From DASYGT01 sp035999365 (GTDB taxonomy: Bacteria > Actinomycetota > Actinomycetes > Mycobacteriales > Jatrophihabitantaceae): a stretch of 64,000 bases of DNA. Of this stretch, positions 8,415-16,454 are shown one piece after another. Each line of letters begins with the position of its first letter. The first letter of the stretch is position 1. The notes under the pieces are model-generated. The model saw only the letters and a list, made by a program, of their open reading frames with translations. It ran no database searches and was not told the origin of the DNA. Position numbers and translations under genes: made by a program. The stretch is taken from positions 84,340 to 148,339 of the forward strand of contig DASYGT010000019.1 of NCBI GenBank assembly GCA_035999365.1, written 5' to 3'.

Positions 8415-9278
8415 TCAGGCCCGGACGCCGCAGAATGTGCGCTCGCGCGGAGCACGGTCGATCGGGAAGAAGCCCGGGCGCAACGACATCAGATACCCAC
8501 CGGTAACCACCAGCGCGGCGCGCAGCAGCGGCAACCGCAGCAGCCAACCCGGCCAGCCGAGTACAGGCGCGACGAGCCACGCGAGCACGCCGAGTGACAA
8601 GAGGGCGGCCGCGCGGTGCCCCACCGTCCGTGCGCCGACGACGAGCCACCCGGTGAGGACCGCGAGCAGCGCGGCGGCCGCCAGCCACGTCCACCACAGG
8701 ATTCGAGCGGTCTGCAGGGTGCTCGCGGGGACGAGACCCAAACCGAGCGACGCAGCCAGGGCGGCCCACAGCAACGGCCGCTGAGGCAGGCGATGCCGGG
8801 TCGGCTCGGCGTAGCAGTCCAGCAGACTGAGCGGGTGCTCCTCCAGCATCAGGCCACGGTCGGCGTAGAGGCGCGCCGAGGGGTAGCGCTGAGCCACCCG
8901 ATGCCGCACCCACGCCGGCACGTTCGGATGCAGCCACAACGCATCGATGCGCGCGTGCTGCGAGCGCACCCCGTGCGTGCCGGCCACCACCTCGCCCCAA
9001 CACGACACGACGGCCTGGACGTAGCGCATGTGCCGGTTCCGCTGAGCCGCCCGCTCAGTTCCATAGGCATAGAAACCGCACTCGCATCCCGGCGACGGAA
9101 CGACGTGGTCCGCCCGCGGCCGCTCTCCCGTGGGAGGCGCACAGGTGGCCGTGTTTGCCCCGTCGTACCAGGTCAGGCTGGAATACAGCGGCAGCAGCAG
9201 TCCTGATTCGTCCACCCGGAAGGTGCGCAGCCCGACGACCTCGCCGACGAGCGGTTCGGAGCCGGTGAAGGCCTGCAT
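8415..9278 (-). CDS. Hypothetical membrane protein with Cys-rich N-terminal domain
   Basis: I do not recognise a characterised family. The 287-residue product has a soluble N-terminal half of about 165 residues containing a CECGFYAYG motif, which resembles a small metal- or structure-stabilising cysteine pair. The C-terminal half has several hydrophobic segments (near PLLWAALAASLGLGLV, WWTWLAAAALLAVLTGWLVV and AAALLSLGVLAWLVAPVLG). The start overlaps closely with the end of a small upstream gene (4-nt gap), implying translational coupling. It precedes the M16 peptidase by 25 bp. Confidence 0.6.
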   Translation of the reverse strand: MQAFTGSEPLVGEVVGLRTFRVDESGLLLPLYSSLTWYDGANTATCAPPTGERPRADHVVPSPGCECGFYAYGTERAAQRNRHMRYVQAVVSCWGEVVAGTHGVRSQHARIDALWLHPNVPAWVRHRVAQRYPSARLYADRGLMLEEHPLSLLDCYAEPTRHRLPQRPLLWAALAASLGLGLVPASTLQTARILWWTWLAAAALLAVLTGWLVVGARTVGHRAAALLSLGVLAWLVAPVLGWPGWLLRLPLLRAALVVTGGYLMSLRPGFFPIDRAPRERTFCGVRA

Positions 9279-9282
9279 CGTC

Positions 9283-9465
9283 TCAGCCCGCGGCCACGCT
9301 GGGCGGTTGCGGGAGCGGATCAGGCGACGGCACGGGGTCCGGTTCGGGAACGGGTTCGGGTGCCGGGACGGGTATCGGCTGGGGTTCGGGGATGCGCGCC
9401 CGTGGGCCCGTTTCACGCGTGGGCAGCACGTCGTAGCGTCGCTGTTCGGGACCGATGTCGCCCAT
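9283..9465 (-). CDS. Small Pro/Glu-rich protein
   Basis: This 60-residue frame begins MGDIGPEQRRYDVLPTRET and ends in a run of PxP and PEP repeats (PVPAPEPVPEPDPVP). It has one of the best ribosome-binding sites in the window, GGGAGG about 6 nt before the ATG, and its stop lies 4 nt before the next gene, so it looks genuinely translated. The proline tail is encoded by GGTTCG-like hexamer repeats at about 9335-9375. No signal peptide or membrane segment is present. The function is unknown. Confidence 0.6.
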   Translation of the reverse strand: MGDIGPEQRRYDVLPTRETGPRARIPEPQPIPVPAPEPVPEPDPVPSPDPLPQPPSVAAG

Positions 9466-9540
9466 GCCCGCCTCCCGGCGCCGCCGTCGATCCTCAACGT
9501 ACGCCCGCGTCGGTGCCCGTCAACTCTGCGGGCACGCAGC

Positions 9541-10041
9541 TCAGGAGTCGACGATCGAGCGCGCCAGTTCATACGTCGCCGGCTGCAACAGGACGAGCCG
9601 GGCCTCGCCCTCGTTCGGCGCCGCGTCGATCGCTGCGACGGCCTGATAGATCGCATCCTCGACCGGCCAGCCGAAGGCGCCGGCGGAGATCAGCGGGAAG
9701 GCGACGGTCGTGGCACCGAGTTCGGCGGCGACAGCGAGAGCGGAGCGGTAGCAACTGCGCAGCGTCTCGGAGTCCCCGCGCCGGTAGATCGGACCGACTG
9801 TGTGAATGACCCAGCGCGCGTGCAGCTTGCCCGCCGTCGTGGCGACTGCCTGACCGGCCGGGAGCCCGTCCGGGTAGACGGTGTCACGCAGTTGGCGGCA
9901 TTCGGCGAGGATCGCCTTTCCGCCACGCTTGTGGATTGCGCCGTCGACGCCACCGCCGCCGAAGAGCGAGGAGTTCGCGGCGTTCACGATCGCATCGACA
10001 CGCTGCTCGGTGATGTCTGCATGGACGAGCGTGAGCTTCAT
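9541..10041 (-). CDS. Macrodomain protein (O-acetyl-ADP-ribose deacetylase-like)
   Basis: This 166-residue single macrodomain resembles YmdB-type enzymes that hydrolyse O-acetyl-ADP-ribose or remove ADP-ribose from proteins. It shows VDAIVNAANSSLFGGGGVDGA near residues 15-35, with the conserved Asn, the glycine loop and the catalytic Asp, and PLISAGAFGWP for the second ligand loop. The ATG overlaps the stop of the Rrf2 gene (ATGA at 10038-10041), so translation is probably coupled. Its place at the end of a sulfate transport operon is unusual. Confidence 0.88.
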   Translation of the reverse strand: MKLTLVHADITEQRVDAIVNAANSSLFGGGGVDGAIHKRGGKAILAECRQLRDTVYPDGLPAGQAVATTAGKLHARWVIHTVGPIYRRGDSETLRSCYRSALAVAAELGATTVAFPLISAGAFGWPVEDAIYQAVAAIDAAPNEGEARLVLLQPATYELARSIVDS

Positions 10042-10493
10042 CGTGGAAGCCAGGCATCCGGCGCGTCGACCATCCGCCGGACGTGCGCGGGGAGCTTGCC
10101 GCTCAGCACCTGGGCCAGGGTCGTCTCGTCGAGCACCCGGCGCAGGCTCGCCCGCACTGCCACCCATACCTCGGGGAGATGGACAGCGACGCCGGAATAC
10201 TCCGTCTCGTGGGCCCGCAGTCCCCGGATCTCGGCCAGCGGGCCGTCGACGGCACGGATCACCGCTCCGAGCGTGATCTCGCTCGCGGGCCTGGCCAGGC
10301 CGTATCCGCCGTCTGCACCGCGCTGGCTGCGCACCAGGTTCGCCCGCCGGAGCTCACCCAGGATCGCCTCGACGAACTTACGAGGCAGCCCCTGCTCCGA
10401 TACGACCGCGTCCACCTTGACCAGATCCGGCTCCCGGGCCGCCAGACTGAGCAACGCCCGCACCGCGTAATCCGTCTTCGCCGAGATCTGCAC
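10038..10493 (-). CDS. Rrf2 family transcriptional regulator without Fe-S cysteines
   Basis: The 151-residue product starts with the canonical Rrf2 N-terminus (MQISAKTDYAVRALLSLA) and has the winged helix with LPRKFVEAILGELRRANLVRSQRGADGGY. It contains no cysteine at all, so it cannot hold the Fe-S cluster of IscR or NsrR and resembles CymR-type regulators of cysteine metabolism. Lying directly after cysA, it is a good candidate regulator of sulfate uptake; that is inference. The GTG start at 10493 is inside the 3' end of cysA, an out-of-phase overlap of 116 bp. Confidence 0.85.
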   Translation of the reverse strand: MQISAKTDYAVRALLSLAAREPDLVKVDAVVSEQGLPRKFVEAILGELRRANLVRSQRGADGGYGLARPASEITLGAVIRAVDGPLAEIRGLRAHETEYSGVAVHLPEVWVAVRASLRRVLDETTLAQVLSGKLPAHVRRMVDAPDAWLPR

Positions 10494-11460
10494 CCCTGCA
10501 GTCTTGCAAAGTCAGAGGCGCAGCGTGCGGCGCAGCGCGCAACCAGACCGTGGATCCCGGTACAAGCGCCAGCGCTTCTGCCTGACCACGGGTGAGCTGC
10601 ACCCACGGCTCGCTGCCCGAGGTACGCGTCTCGGCCCGCACCTCGTATCCGATGCGCTGCATTCTCGTGACCTCGGCCGAGACCGCTCCGTCGACGTGCT
10701 CGGTGAACACCTCGAGGTCGTGGGGTCGGACCAATCGGCCGTCGAAGCGGGTCACCGGCCCGAGGAAGCCCATCACGAATTCGTTGGCAGGCCGGTCGTA
10801 CAGCTCGTCCGGTGAGCCGACCTGCTCGATCCGGCCGTTGTTGATGACGACGAGTTCGTCGGAGACTTCGAGCGCCTCTTCCTGATCATGCGTGACGAAC
10901 ACCGTCGTCACGTGCACCTCGTCGTGCAGCCGGCGCAGCCAATCGCGGAGCTCCTTGCGCACCTTCGCGTCGAGCGCGCCGAACGGTTCGTCGAGCAGTA
11001 ACACCTTCGGCTCCACCGCGAGAGCGCGCGCGAGCGCCATCCGCTGCCGCTGCCCCCCGGACAATTGCGAGGGCAGCCGGTCGGCGAACTGCGACAGGTG
11101 CACGAGATCGAGCAGCTCGCCCACGCGCCGTCGGATCTCCTCCTTCGGCCGTTTGCGGATTTCGAGGCCGAACGCCACGTTGCGGTACACCGACAGGTGC
11201 TTGAACGCCGCGTAGTGCTGGAAGACGAAGCCGACGTTGCGGCGTTGGGCAGGCACCCCGGTGGCTTCGACGCCGTCGATCTGCACAGACCCCTGGTCCG
11301 GGTTCTCAAGGCCGCCGATGATGCGCAGGAGGGTGGACTTCCCGCCGCCGCTCGGACCCAGCAGTGCGGTGAGACGCCCACTCTCGACTGCGAGGTCGAC
11401 GTCGTCCAACGCCACGAAGTCACCGAATCTCTTGACGATTCCGGCTGCCTTGATACTCAC
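10378..11460 (-). CDS. cysA: Sulfate/thiosulfate ABC transporter ATP-binding protein
   Basis: CysA powers sulfate import together with CysT, CysW and the binding protein. The 360-residue product has Walker A GPSGGGKST at residues 35-43, the Q-loop in GFVFQHYAAF, signature LSGGQRQRMALARAL, Walker B VLLLDEPFGALD and the switch histidine in VFVTHDQEEA, then the C-terminal CysA-type regulatory region. The GTG start has GGAGG upstream and overlaps the cysW stop by 4 bp. The last 39 residues, which are Gly-rich and unlike the family, overlap the start of the Rrf2 gene in another frame. Confidence 0.93.
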   Translation of the reverse strand: MSIKAAGIVKRFGDFVALDDVDLAVESGRLTALLGPSGGGKSTLLRIIGGLENPDQGSVQIDGVEATGVPAQRRNVGFVFQHYAAFKHLSVYRNVAFGLEIRKRPKEEIRRRVGELLDLVHLSQFADRLPSQLSGGQRQRMALARALAVEPKVLLLDEPFGALDAKVRKELRDWLRRLHDEVHVTTVFVTHDQEEALEVSDELVVINNGRIEQVGSPDELYDRPANEFVMGFLGPVTRFDGRLVRPHDLEVFTEHVDGAVSAEVTRMQRIGYEVRAETRTSGSEPWVQLTRGQAEALALVPGSTVWLRAAPHAAPLTLQDCRGADLGEDGLRGAGVAQSGGPGAGSGQGGRGRIGAGAAS

Positions 11461-12287
11461 GACGATTCCTCCGGGCGGATCAGGGATACGACGACGATCG
11501 CGATGACTGCGATGGCGATGAGGACGAGTGACACCTGGTATGCACCCGGCTCGAGCTGTTCGACGCGCTCGTCGACGAGCAGCGTGGCGGTCTGCGTCTG
11601 ACCGGCGCCGCTGATGTTTCCCGACACCACCTTGACGGCACCGAACTCGCCGATCGAGCGCGCGATGGTGAGCACGACACCGTAGGCGAGCGCCCACTTG
11701 ATCGTCGGCAGGGTGATGCGGCGAAAGCGCTGAACGGCACTCGCGCCCAGCACCCGAGCGGCCTGCTCCTGCTCGATTCCCTCGTCCTCGAGCACCGGCA
11801 CCACCTCGCGCACCACGAGGGGCAAGGAGACGAACGCGGTCGCGAGGATCATTCCCGGTACGGCGTAGATGACGTCGAACCCGGAGTTGTGCAGCGGTTT
11901 GCCGAACCATCCGTTGTACGGGCCGTACACCAGCACGAGTGCCAGCCCGACGACGATCGGCGACACCGAGATCGACAGGTCGATCAGGGCGCTGAGCATC
12001 CGCTTTCCGGGGAATCGGTACCGCGCCAGCAGGACGGCGACAGCCACCCCGAAGACCGTGTTGATGACGACGGCGGCCACCGTGATGATCGCCGTCAGCT
12101 TGAACGCCTGCTGCGCCTGCCCCGAACTGATCGCGTCCCAGAACTTCGCCCCGCCCTGCTCGATGACGCGCCAGCTGATCACGATCAGCGGCAGCAGCAC
12201 GACGACGCTCACATAGCCGATCGCGATCGCGCGCAGTGAGTATCGCGAGCGGTGCGAGACCTTGCTTGCGACAGCGGGGCTAGCCAC
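11457..12287 (-). CDS. cysW: Sulfate ABC transporter permease CysW
   Basis: This 276-residue permease has six predicted membrane segments and the EAA-type cytoplasmic loop EQEQAARVLGASAVQRFRRITLP that contacts CysA. The ending IGEFGAVKVVSGNISG is characteristic of CysW. The GTG at 12287 was chosen because it overlaps the cysT stop by 8 bp and gives a normal family length; a longer frame upstream reads through cysT out of phase and is not used. It would form the membrane channel with CysT. Confidence 0.93.
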   Translation of the reverse strand: MASPAVASKVSHRSRYSLRAIAIGYVSVVVLLPLIVISWRVIEQGGAKFWDAISSGQAQQAFKLTAIITVAAVVINTVFGVAVAVLLARYRFPGKRMLSALIDLSISVSPIVVGLALVLVYGPYNGWFGKPLHNSGFDVIYAVPGMILATAFVSLPLVVREVVPVLEDEGIEQEQAARVLGASAVQRFRRITLPTIKWALAYGVVLTIARSIGEFGAVKVVSGNISGAGQTQTATLLVDERVEQLEPGAYQVSLVLIAIAVIAIVVVSLIRPEESS

Positions 12288-13143
12288 GGCGTGCCGTCCA
12301 GCGCTGGACGACGTCAAGCGTGACGAGCACGACGAGGCTGACGAGCAGAAGCACCGTCGCCACGGCGGCCGCACCCGCGTAGTCGAAGTTCTCGATCTGC
12401 TGATAGACGTACATCGACGACACCCGGGTGCGGTTGATGCCACCCGAGATCAGCAGCATCGACCCGTACTCCCCCATCGCCCGCGCAAACGCGAGCGCCG
12501 TCCCGGACACGATCGCCGGCAGCAGAACGGGGAGCACGATGCGCCGGAACGTCGTCAGCGGCGAGGCGCCGAGCGAGGCCGCGGCCTCCTCTGCCTCCGT
12601 GTCCATGTTGATCAGAACCGGCTGCACCGTGCGCACCACGAACGGCAGCGTCACGAACAGCAACGCGAAGAACACACCCCGTTCGGTTTGCAGCAGATTG
12701 ATGCCGACCGGACTCGTAGGTCCGTACAGGATCAGCAGGACGAGCCCGGCGACGATCGTCGGCAGGGCGAACGGGATGTCGATGATGATCTCGAGCAACC
12801 GACGCCCGGGGAAGCTGTCGCGCACCAGCACCCAGGCGATCAGCGTTCCCATCACCGCGTTGATCGCACTGACTCCGAGCGAGCAGATCAGCGTCAGGCG
12901 CAGCGACTGCCAGGCGCCCGGCGTGGTGACGGCGTGCCAGAAGCCCGTCCAACCGCCGGCCGTGCTCTTGGCCACCACCGCGGCGAGCGGAATCAACACG
13001 AGCACGCTGAGCCAACTCACCGTGATGCCGAGGCTCAGCCCGGACCCCGCGCCCAAGCGCAGCGTGGTGTCCGTGGGCCGCGAAACGCGCCGAGGCGCGG
13101 CGTCCGAGGACACCGCGCCCGGCGCGTCGAGAACAGCTGTCAT
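12280..13143 (-). CDS. cysT: Sulfate ABC transporter permease CysT
   Basis: This 287-residue permease has about six membrane helices, the EAA loop EEAAASLGASPLTTFRRIVLP, and the CysT-typical IPFALPTIVAGLVLLILYGP and ARAMGEYGSMLLISGGI segments. It pairs with CysW in the sulfate channel. The ATG at 13143 overlaps the stop codon of the sulfate-binding protein gene by 4 bp (ATGA), so all transporter genes are translationally chained. Confidence 0.93.
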   Translation of the reverse strand: MTAVLDAPGAVSSDAAPRRVSRPTDTTLRLGAGSGLSLGITVSWLSVLVLIPLAAVVAKSTAGGWTGFWHAVTTPGAWQSLRLTLICSLGVSAINAVMGTLIAWVLVRDSFPGRRLLEIIIDIPFALPTIVAGLVLLILYGPTSPVGINLLQTERGVFFALLFVTLPFVVRTVQPVLINMDTEAEEAAASLGASPLTTFRRIVLPVLLPAIVSGTALAFARAMGEYGSMLLISGGINRTRVSSMYVYQQIENFDYAGAAAVATVLLLVSLVVLVTLDVVQRWTARRG

Positions 13144-14180
13144 CCCGAGGCGTTCTCGATCTTGGTGACGATGCCGGCTGTCGGGTCGAAGAACGTCTTG
13201 TTCACCGCAGACCAGCCACCGAGCTGCGAGATCGTCGTCAGCTTGGCCACCGTCGGGTACGGATTGCTGGGGTCGTTCGCCCCGGCGACGCCAGACGCGG
13301 TCACGCTCGCATCGACGGGTCGGAAGCCCTTGCCGGCGAAGATCTGCTGGCCGGCCGAACTCAGCGCGAAGGTCAGGAAGTCCTTCGCCGACTGGGACGC
13401 GTTCGCGGTCACCGCCACCGGCGTCTCGATCAGCACGGACTCCTGCGGGACGATGTAGTCGAGCGAGGCCCCCTTGACGCGTGCTGCGATCGCCTCGCTC
13501 TCGTACGAGATGAGCACGTCGCCCGTCCCCGACGTGAACGTGCTGGTGGCAGCCGAACCGCTGGCCGGCTTCGCGACGACGTTCTTGAAGAACGCCTTCA
13601 GGTAGGTCTGAGCCTGCGCGTCGGTGCCGCCGTCGGACAGCACGTGCTCGTACGCGGCGAGGATGTTCCACTTCGCCGATCCCGAGGACGCCGGGTCGGG
13701 AGTGACGATCTGGATGCCCGGCTTGATCAGGTCATCCCAACCCGTGATGTGCTTCGGGTTGCCCTTGCGTACCGCGATCACCACGACGGAGTCGGCAACG
13801 ATGCCCTTGGTGGCGCCGGCATTCCAGTTCGACGCGACGAACCTCGGGACCAGCTTGCTCATGTCCGAGCCGGTCGAGAAGTTCACGAAGTCGGCAGGCT
13901 GCCCGCTGGCCACCGCCTTGCTCTGGGTACCGCTGGCGCCGTAGGACGCCGAGAAGGTCACCCCCTTGCCTGCTGGTGTGGCCTGGAAAGCCTTCTCGAG
14001 GGCGTCGTAGGCCGGCTTCGGCACCGAGTAGGCCACGATGGCGACCTTGCCGCCGCTGCCGGAGCCGCCACCGCTGCTCTTGCTAGATGAGCACGCGCTC
14101 ACCCCGATGGCAGCGGCGGTCGCCACGGTCACCACAGCGGCCAGGCGGCCGCGCCGGGTGCTCAGCACACTCATCGACAT
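13140..14180 (-). CDS. Sulfate-binding lipoprotein
   Basis: This 346-residue periplasmic-type binding protein captures sulfate or thiosulfate for the CysTWA transporter. It has a lipoprotein signal with lipobox VSAC near residues 27-30, a Ser/Gly linker, and family motifs including YSVPKPAYDALEKAF, ADFVNFSTGSDM, GDVLISYESEA and FRPVDASV. The ATG at 14180 gives a normal signal peptide; ATGs at 14174 and 14243 are alternatives. It is first in the operon, and a dyad at 14198-14221 lies just upstream. Confidence 0.92.
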   Translation of the reverse strand: MSMSVLSTRRGRLAAVVTVATAAAIGVSACSSSKSSGGGSGSGGKVAIVAYSVPKPAYDALEKAFQATPAGKGVTFSASYGASGTQSKAVASGQPADFVNFSTGSDMSKLVPRFVASNWNAGATKGIVADSVVVIAVRKGNPKHITGWDDLIKPGIQIVTPDPASSGSAKWNILAAYEHVLSDGGTDAQAQTYLKAFFKNVVAKPASGSAATSTFTSGTGDVLISYESEAIAARVKGASLDYIVPQESVLIETPVAVTANASQSAKDFLTFALSSAGQQIFAGKGFRPVDASVTASGVAGANDPSNPYPTVAKLTTISQLGGWSAVNKTFFDPTAGIVTKIENASG

Positions 14181-14197
14181 CTCACTCTCATCTATTT

Positions 14198-14221
14198 CGA
14201 TGGATTCTGGTATTCCCATCG
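14198..14221 (-). promoter_or_regulatory. Dyad in the leader of the sulfate transport operon
   Basis: CGATGG (14198-14203) and CCATCG (14216-14221) form a 24-bp dyad with inner GGATTC and TATTCC half-sites (GGAAT-like arms). It sits between an AT-rich stretch (TATATTGTCTAT read on the minus strand) and the first start codon. The position suits a repressor, and the Rrf2 protein encoded at the end of the operon is the obvious candidate. Both the promoter and the regulator are inferred. Confidence 0.45.
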
Positions 14222-14271
14222 GCTCGATAGACAATATAGTCATAGCAAACGCGATGTCCCGCCGAAGCCGA

Positions 14272-15480
14272 CTAGCTCACATCAGGGATGACCGATTCGG
14301 TGGGTTTCGCCGTGTTCGGCACCAGCGTCTCGGGCGCGGCGACGACCACCGGCACCGGGACAGCCGAGATCACCGCGCTCACAAGAAACGTGGCTGCGTA
14401 GCCCTGCCAATCGGCTATCCACCCCGCCGCGATCGGGCCCAGCACCGCCCCCAGGTCGCCGGACATCTGGAACACGGCGACGACAGTTCCGCCCCGGGCC
14501 CCCACGACGTCGCCGAGCACCGCGCCGGGGCCCACCGAATCGGCGGCGCCTGCCACACCGAGCAATGCCATCGCGAGTACCAGTCCCCCGATACTGGGCA
14601 GCGCCGGCAGCAGGGCGAAGCCGACCGCGCCGCAGAGCAGACCGCCGATCATGACTGGGCGCCGTCCATGGGTGTCGGCGATCCGACCGAACGGCAGGAG
14701 AAGCGCCCCGCTGACGACGCTGACGACGAGGAAGCCGGCGTACACCCACGCCGTCCCGAGCCCGAGGCGGTCGGTGACGAACTGGGGAACGATCGCCGTG
14801 CGCGAACCCACCACCGCCCAGTCACCGGCGAACGACGCCGCGAGCGCCGCAACGTATGCGCGGTTGCGGAAGGCGTCGCGCAGCGGAAGCGGTGCGATGC
14901 GCGTGGTCTGCCGGACGGCGAACTCACTGTGTCGCAGCGTCGTCATCGCTAGCGTTCCGGCGACGACCAGGGTGCCCGCGTAGAGGAAGAACGGCGCGCG
15001 CAGCGAGATCGTCGCGACCGTGCCGACCGCCGGCCCCGCGATCATGCCAAGCAGGAAGGCACCAGCCCAGGCACCCTGCGCGCGTCCACGTAGGTGGCTC
15101 GGCGTGACGCGGATCAGGATGCTTGCCGCGCTGACGCTGAACATGATCGACCCGACGCCACCGATGCCGCGAAGCACCAACAGTTGCCAGTAGTCCTGCG
15201 ACAACCCGGCGAACAGGCTCGACACCGCGACCACGCCGATGCCGCTAGCGAGCATGACGCGTTCACCAGCGGCATTCACCAGCCGGCCGACGAACGGGGC
15301 GGTCGCGAGCCGCATGAGCGCGAACGCACTGATCACCGCGCCCGCGGCAGTCTTGCTCACGCCGAACTGCCGCGCGAACAGCGGTAACGCCGGTGCGACG
15401 ACGCCATAGCCGAGCGCGACCATGAAGGCCACGACCACGAGCGCCCGCACCTCCTTCGGCAGCTCGCGCAGTCGGGTCAC
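14272..15480 (-). CDS. MFS transporter (TetA/DHA1-like)
   Basis: This 402-residue protein has about 12 membrane helices and the MFS loop motifs GRLVNAAGERVML and GRIADTHGRRPVMIG after helices 2 and 8. The hydrophobic N-terminus (ALVVVAFMVALGYGVVAPALPLFARQFGVS) is typical of drug:H+ antiporter-1 exporters. The substrate cannot be read from the sequence. The GTG start at 15480 has no strong Shine-Dalgarno sequence. It is divergent from an ArsR regulator 80 bp away, which may share control of it. Confidence 0.85.
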   Translation of the reverse strand: MTRLRELPKEVRALVVVAFMVALGYGVVAPALPLFARQFGVSKTAAGAVISAFALMRLATAPFVGRLVNAAGERVMLASGIGVVAVSSLFAGLSQDYWQLLVLRGIGGVGSIMFSVSAASILIRVTPSHLRGRAQGAWAGAFLLGMIAGPAVGTVATISLRAPFFLYAGTLVVAGTLAMTTLRHSEFAVRQTTRIAPLPLRDAFRNRAYVAALAASFAGDWAVVGSRTAIVPQFVTDRLGLGTAWVYAGFLVVSVVSGALLLPFGRIADTHGRRPVMIGGLLCGAVGFALLPALPSIGGLVLAMALLGVAGAADSVGPGAVLGDVVGARGGTVVAVFQMSGDLGAVLGPIAAGWIADWQGYAATFLVSAVISAVPVPVVVAAPETLVPNTAKPTESVIPDVS

Positions 15481-15524
15481 AGCGTCAGTCGATCACGTCG
15501 CCCACCCACCGCTTCGGAGCAGCC

Positions 15525-15554
15525 TTGACACGTGACTAAACAGTCACCTATTGT
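15525..15554 (+). promoter_or_regulatory. Leaderless promoter with embedded ArsR operator
   Basis: TTGACA (15525-15530), an 18-bp spacer and TATTGT (15549-15554) make a near-consensus promoter. The -10 box ends only 6 bp before the ArsR ATG at 15561, so transcription should start at or next to the ATG and the message would be leaderless; there is indeed no Shine-Dalgarno sequence. GTGACT (15532-15537), 4 bp, AGTCAC (15542-15547) is a perfect dyad inside the spacer, the expected place for an autorepressor. Confidence 0.75.
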
Positions 15555-15560
15555 CGGCGC

Positions 15561-15878
15561 ATGGACGACGACCGGGTGTTCAAGGCGCTGGCCGACCCGA
15601 CTCGCCGCCACCTGCTCGACCGGCTCTTCGAGCGAGACGGCCGTTCGCTCACGGAGTTGGAGACCGATCTGGAGATGACCCGTTTCGGCGTCATGAAACA
15701 CCTCAAGGTGCTCGAGGACGCCGGGCTCGTCACCACCCGCAAACTCGGCCGGGAAAAGCTGCACTTCCTCAACCCGGTCCCGATCCGTTTGATCCACGAC
15801 CGCTGGATCGACAAGTACACCGAGCGACACGTCAGCGTGCTCGCCGACCTCAAGAACGAACTGGAGAAGGACTCATGA
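15561..15878 (+). CDS. ArsR family transcriptional regulator
   Basis: This 105-residue winged-helix protein begins MDDDRVFKALADPTRRHLLDRLF, the common opening of ArsR regulators paired with SRPBCC proteins. The recognition helix region is LEMTRFGVMKHLKVLEDAGLV. There are no metal-binding cysteines, so it is not a metal sensor of the classic ArsR/SmtB type. The gene overlaps the SRPBCC gene by an ATGA. It is probably autorepressed through the dyad in its own promoter. Confidence 0.9.
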   Translation: MDDDRVFKALADPTRRHLLDRLFERDGRSLTELETDLEMTRFGVMKHLKVLEDAGLVTTRKLGREKLHFLNPVPIRLIHDRWIDKYTERHVSVLADLKNELEKDS

Positions 15879-16384
15879 CCACAGCCACCGAGACGACTTC
15901 CACCACCGACACCACGACGGTCCGCGTCTATCGCGTCTTCGTCAATGCACCGATCCAGAAGGTCTGGGACGCCATCGTCGACCCCGAGTGGAACGCGCAA
16001 TACGGCTACAAGTGCCGCGCCGACTACGACCTCAGCGAGGGCGGCGCCTACCGCTGCTACCCGAACGAGGAGATGACCAGCTTCGGAGCTCCTGACGTGA
16101 TCATCGACGGCGAGATCATCGAGGTCGATCCCCCGCGACGGCTCGTCCAGACCTGGCGGGCCAATTGGGACCCGGAGCTCGTGGCCGAGGGATACACCCG
16201 GGTGAGCTTCGAGCTCTCCGACGGATTCGGCGACGCGACGCGGCTGACGGTCACCCATGAGCTCACCGGTGCGCCGGTGACGAGGCACCAGGTCGACGGC
16301 GACAACCCGAACGCCGGCGGGGGGTGGCCCTTCATCCTCAGCGACCTCAAGACGCTGCTGGAGACGGGGTCGTCGATCGGCTGA
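15875..16384 (+). CDS. SRPBCC (AHSA1-like) domain protein
   Basis: This 169-residue protein has a Thr-rich N-terminus followed by a START/Bet v 1-like ligand-binding fold (YRVFVNAPIQKVWDAIVDPEW, then IIEVDPPRRLVQTWRA and the C-terminal helix with GGWPFILSDLKTLLETG). AHSA1-type SRPBCC proteins are routinely encoded behind an ArsR gene, and the ligand may be the signal for the pair; this is unproven. GGAGAAGG precedes the ATG, which overlaps the arsR stop codon. The gene ends just before a strong terminator. Confidence 0.88.
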   Translation: MTTATETTSTTDTTTVRVYRVFVNAPIQKVWDAIVDPEWNAQYGYKCRADYDLSEGGAYRCYPNEEMTSFGAPDVIIDGEIIEVDPPRRLVQTWRANWDPELVAEGYTRVSFELSDGFGDATRLTVTHELTGAPVTRHQVDGDNPNAGGGWPFILSDLKTLLETGSSIG

Positions 16385-16405
16385 CGGTCTCGATCACGGA
16401 GACCG

Positions 16406-16440
16406 AAACGGGCGGGAAGCGTTCTGCTTCCCGCCCGTTT
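16406..16440. terminator. Strong bidirectional terminator
   Basis: AAACGGGCGGGAAGC (16406-16420), a 5-nt loop, and GCTTCCCGCCCGTTT (16426-16440) make a perfect 15-bp stem. It lies between the 3' ends of the SRPBCC gene (plus strand) and pnp (minus strand) and ends in a T-run in either direction, so it should serve both. Confidence 0.88.
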
Positions 16441-16454
16441 CGTCGTGCCGTGCG

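Noticed and set aside
12262..13458. Long plus-strand frame opposite cysT and the sulfate-binding gene
   Set aside because: Arg/His/Asp-rich composition typical of antisense frames in GC-rich DNA; the minus-strand genes are well supported.
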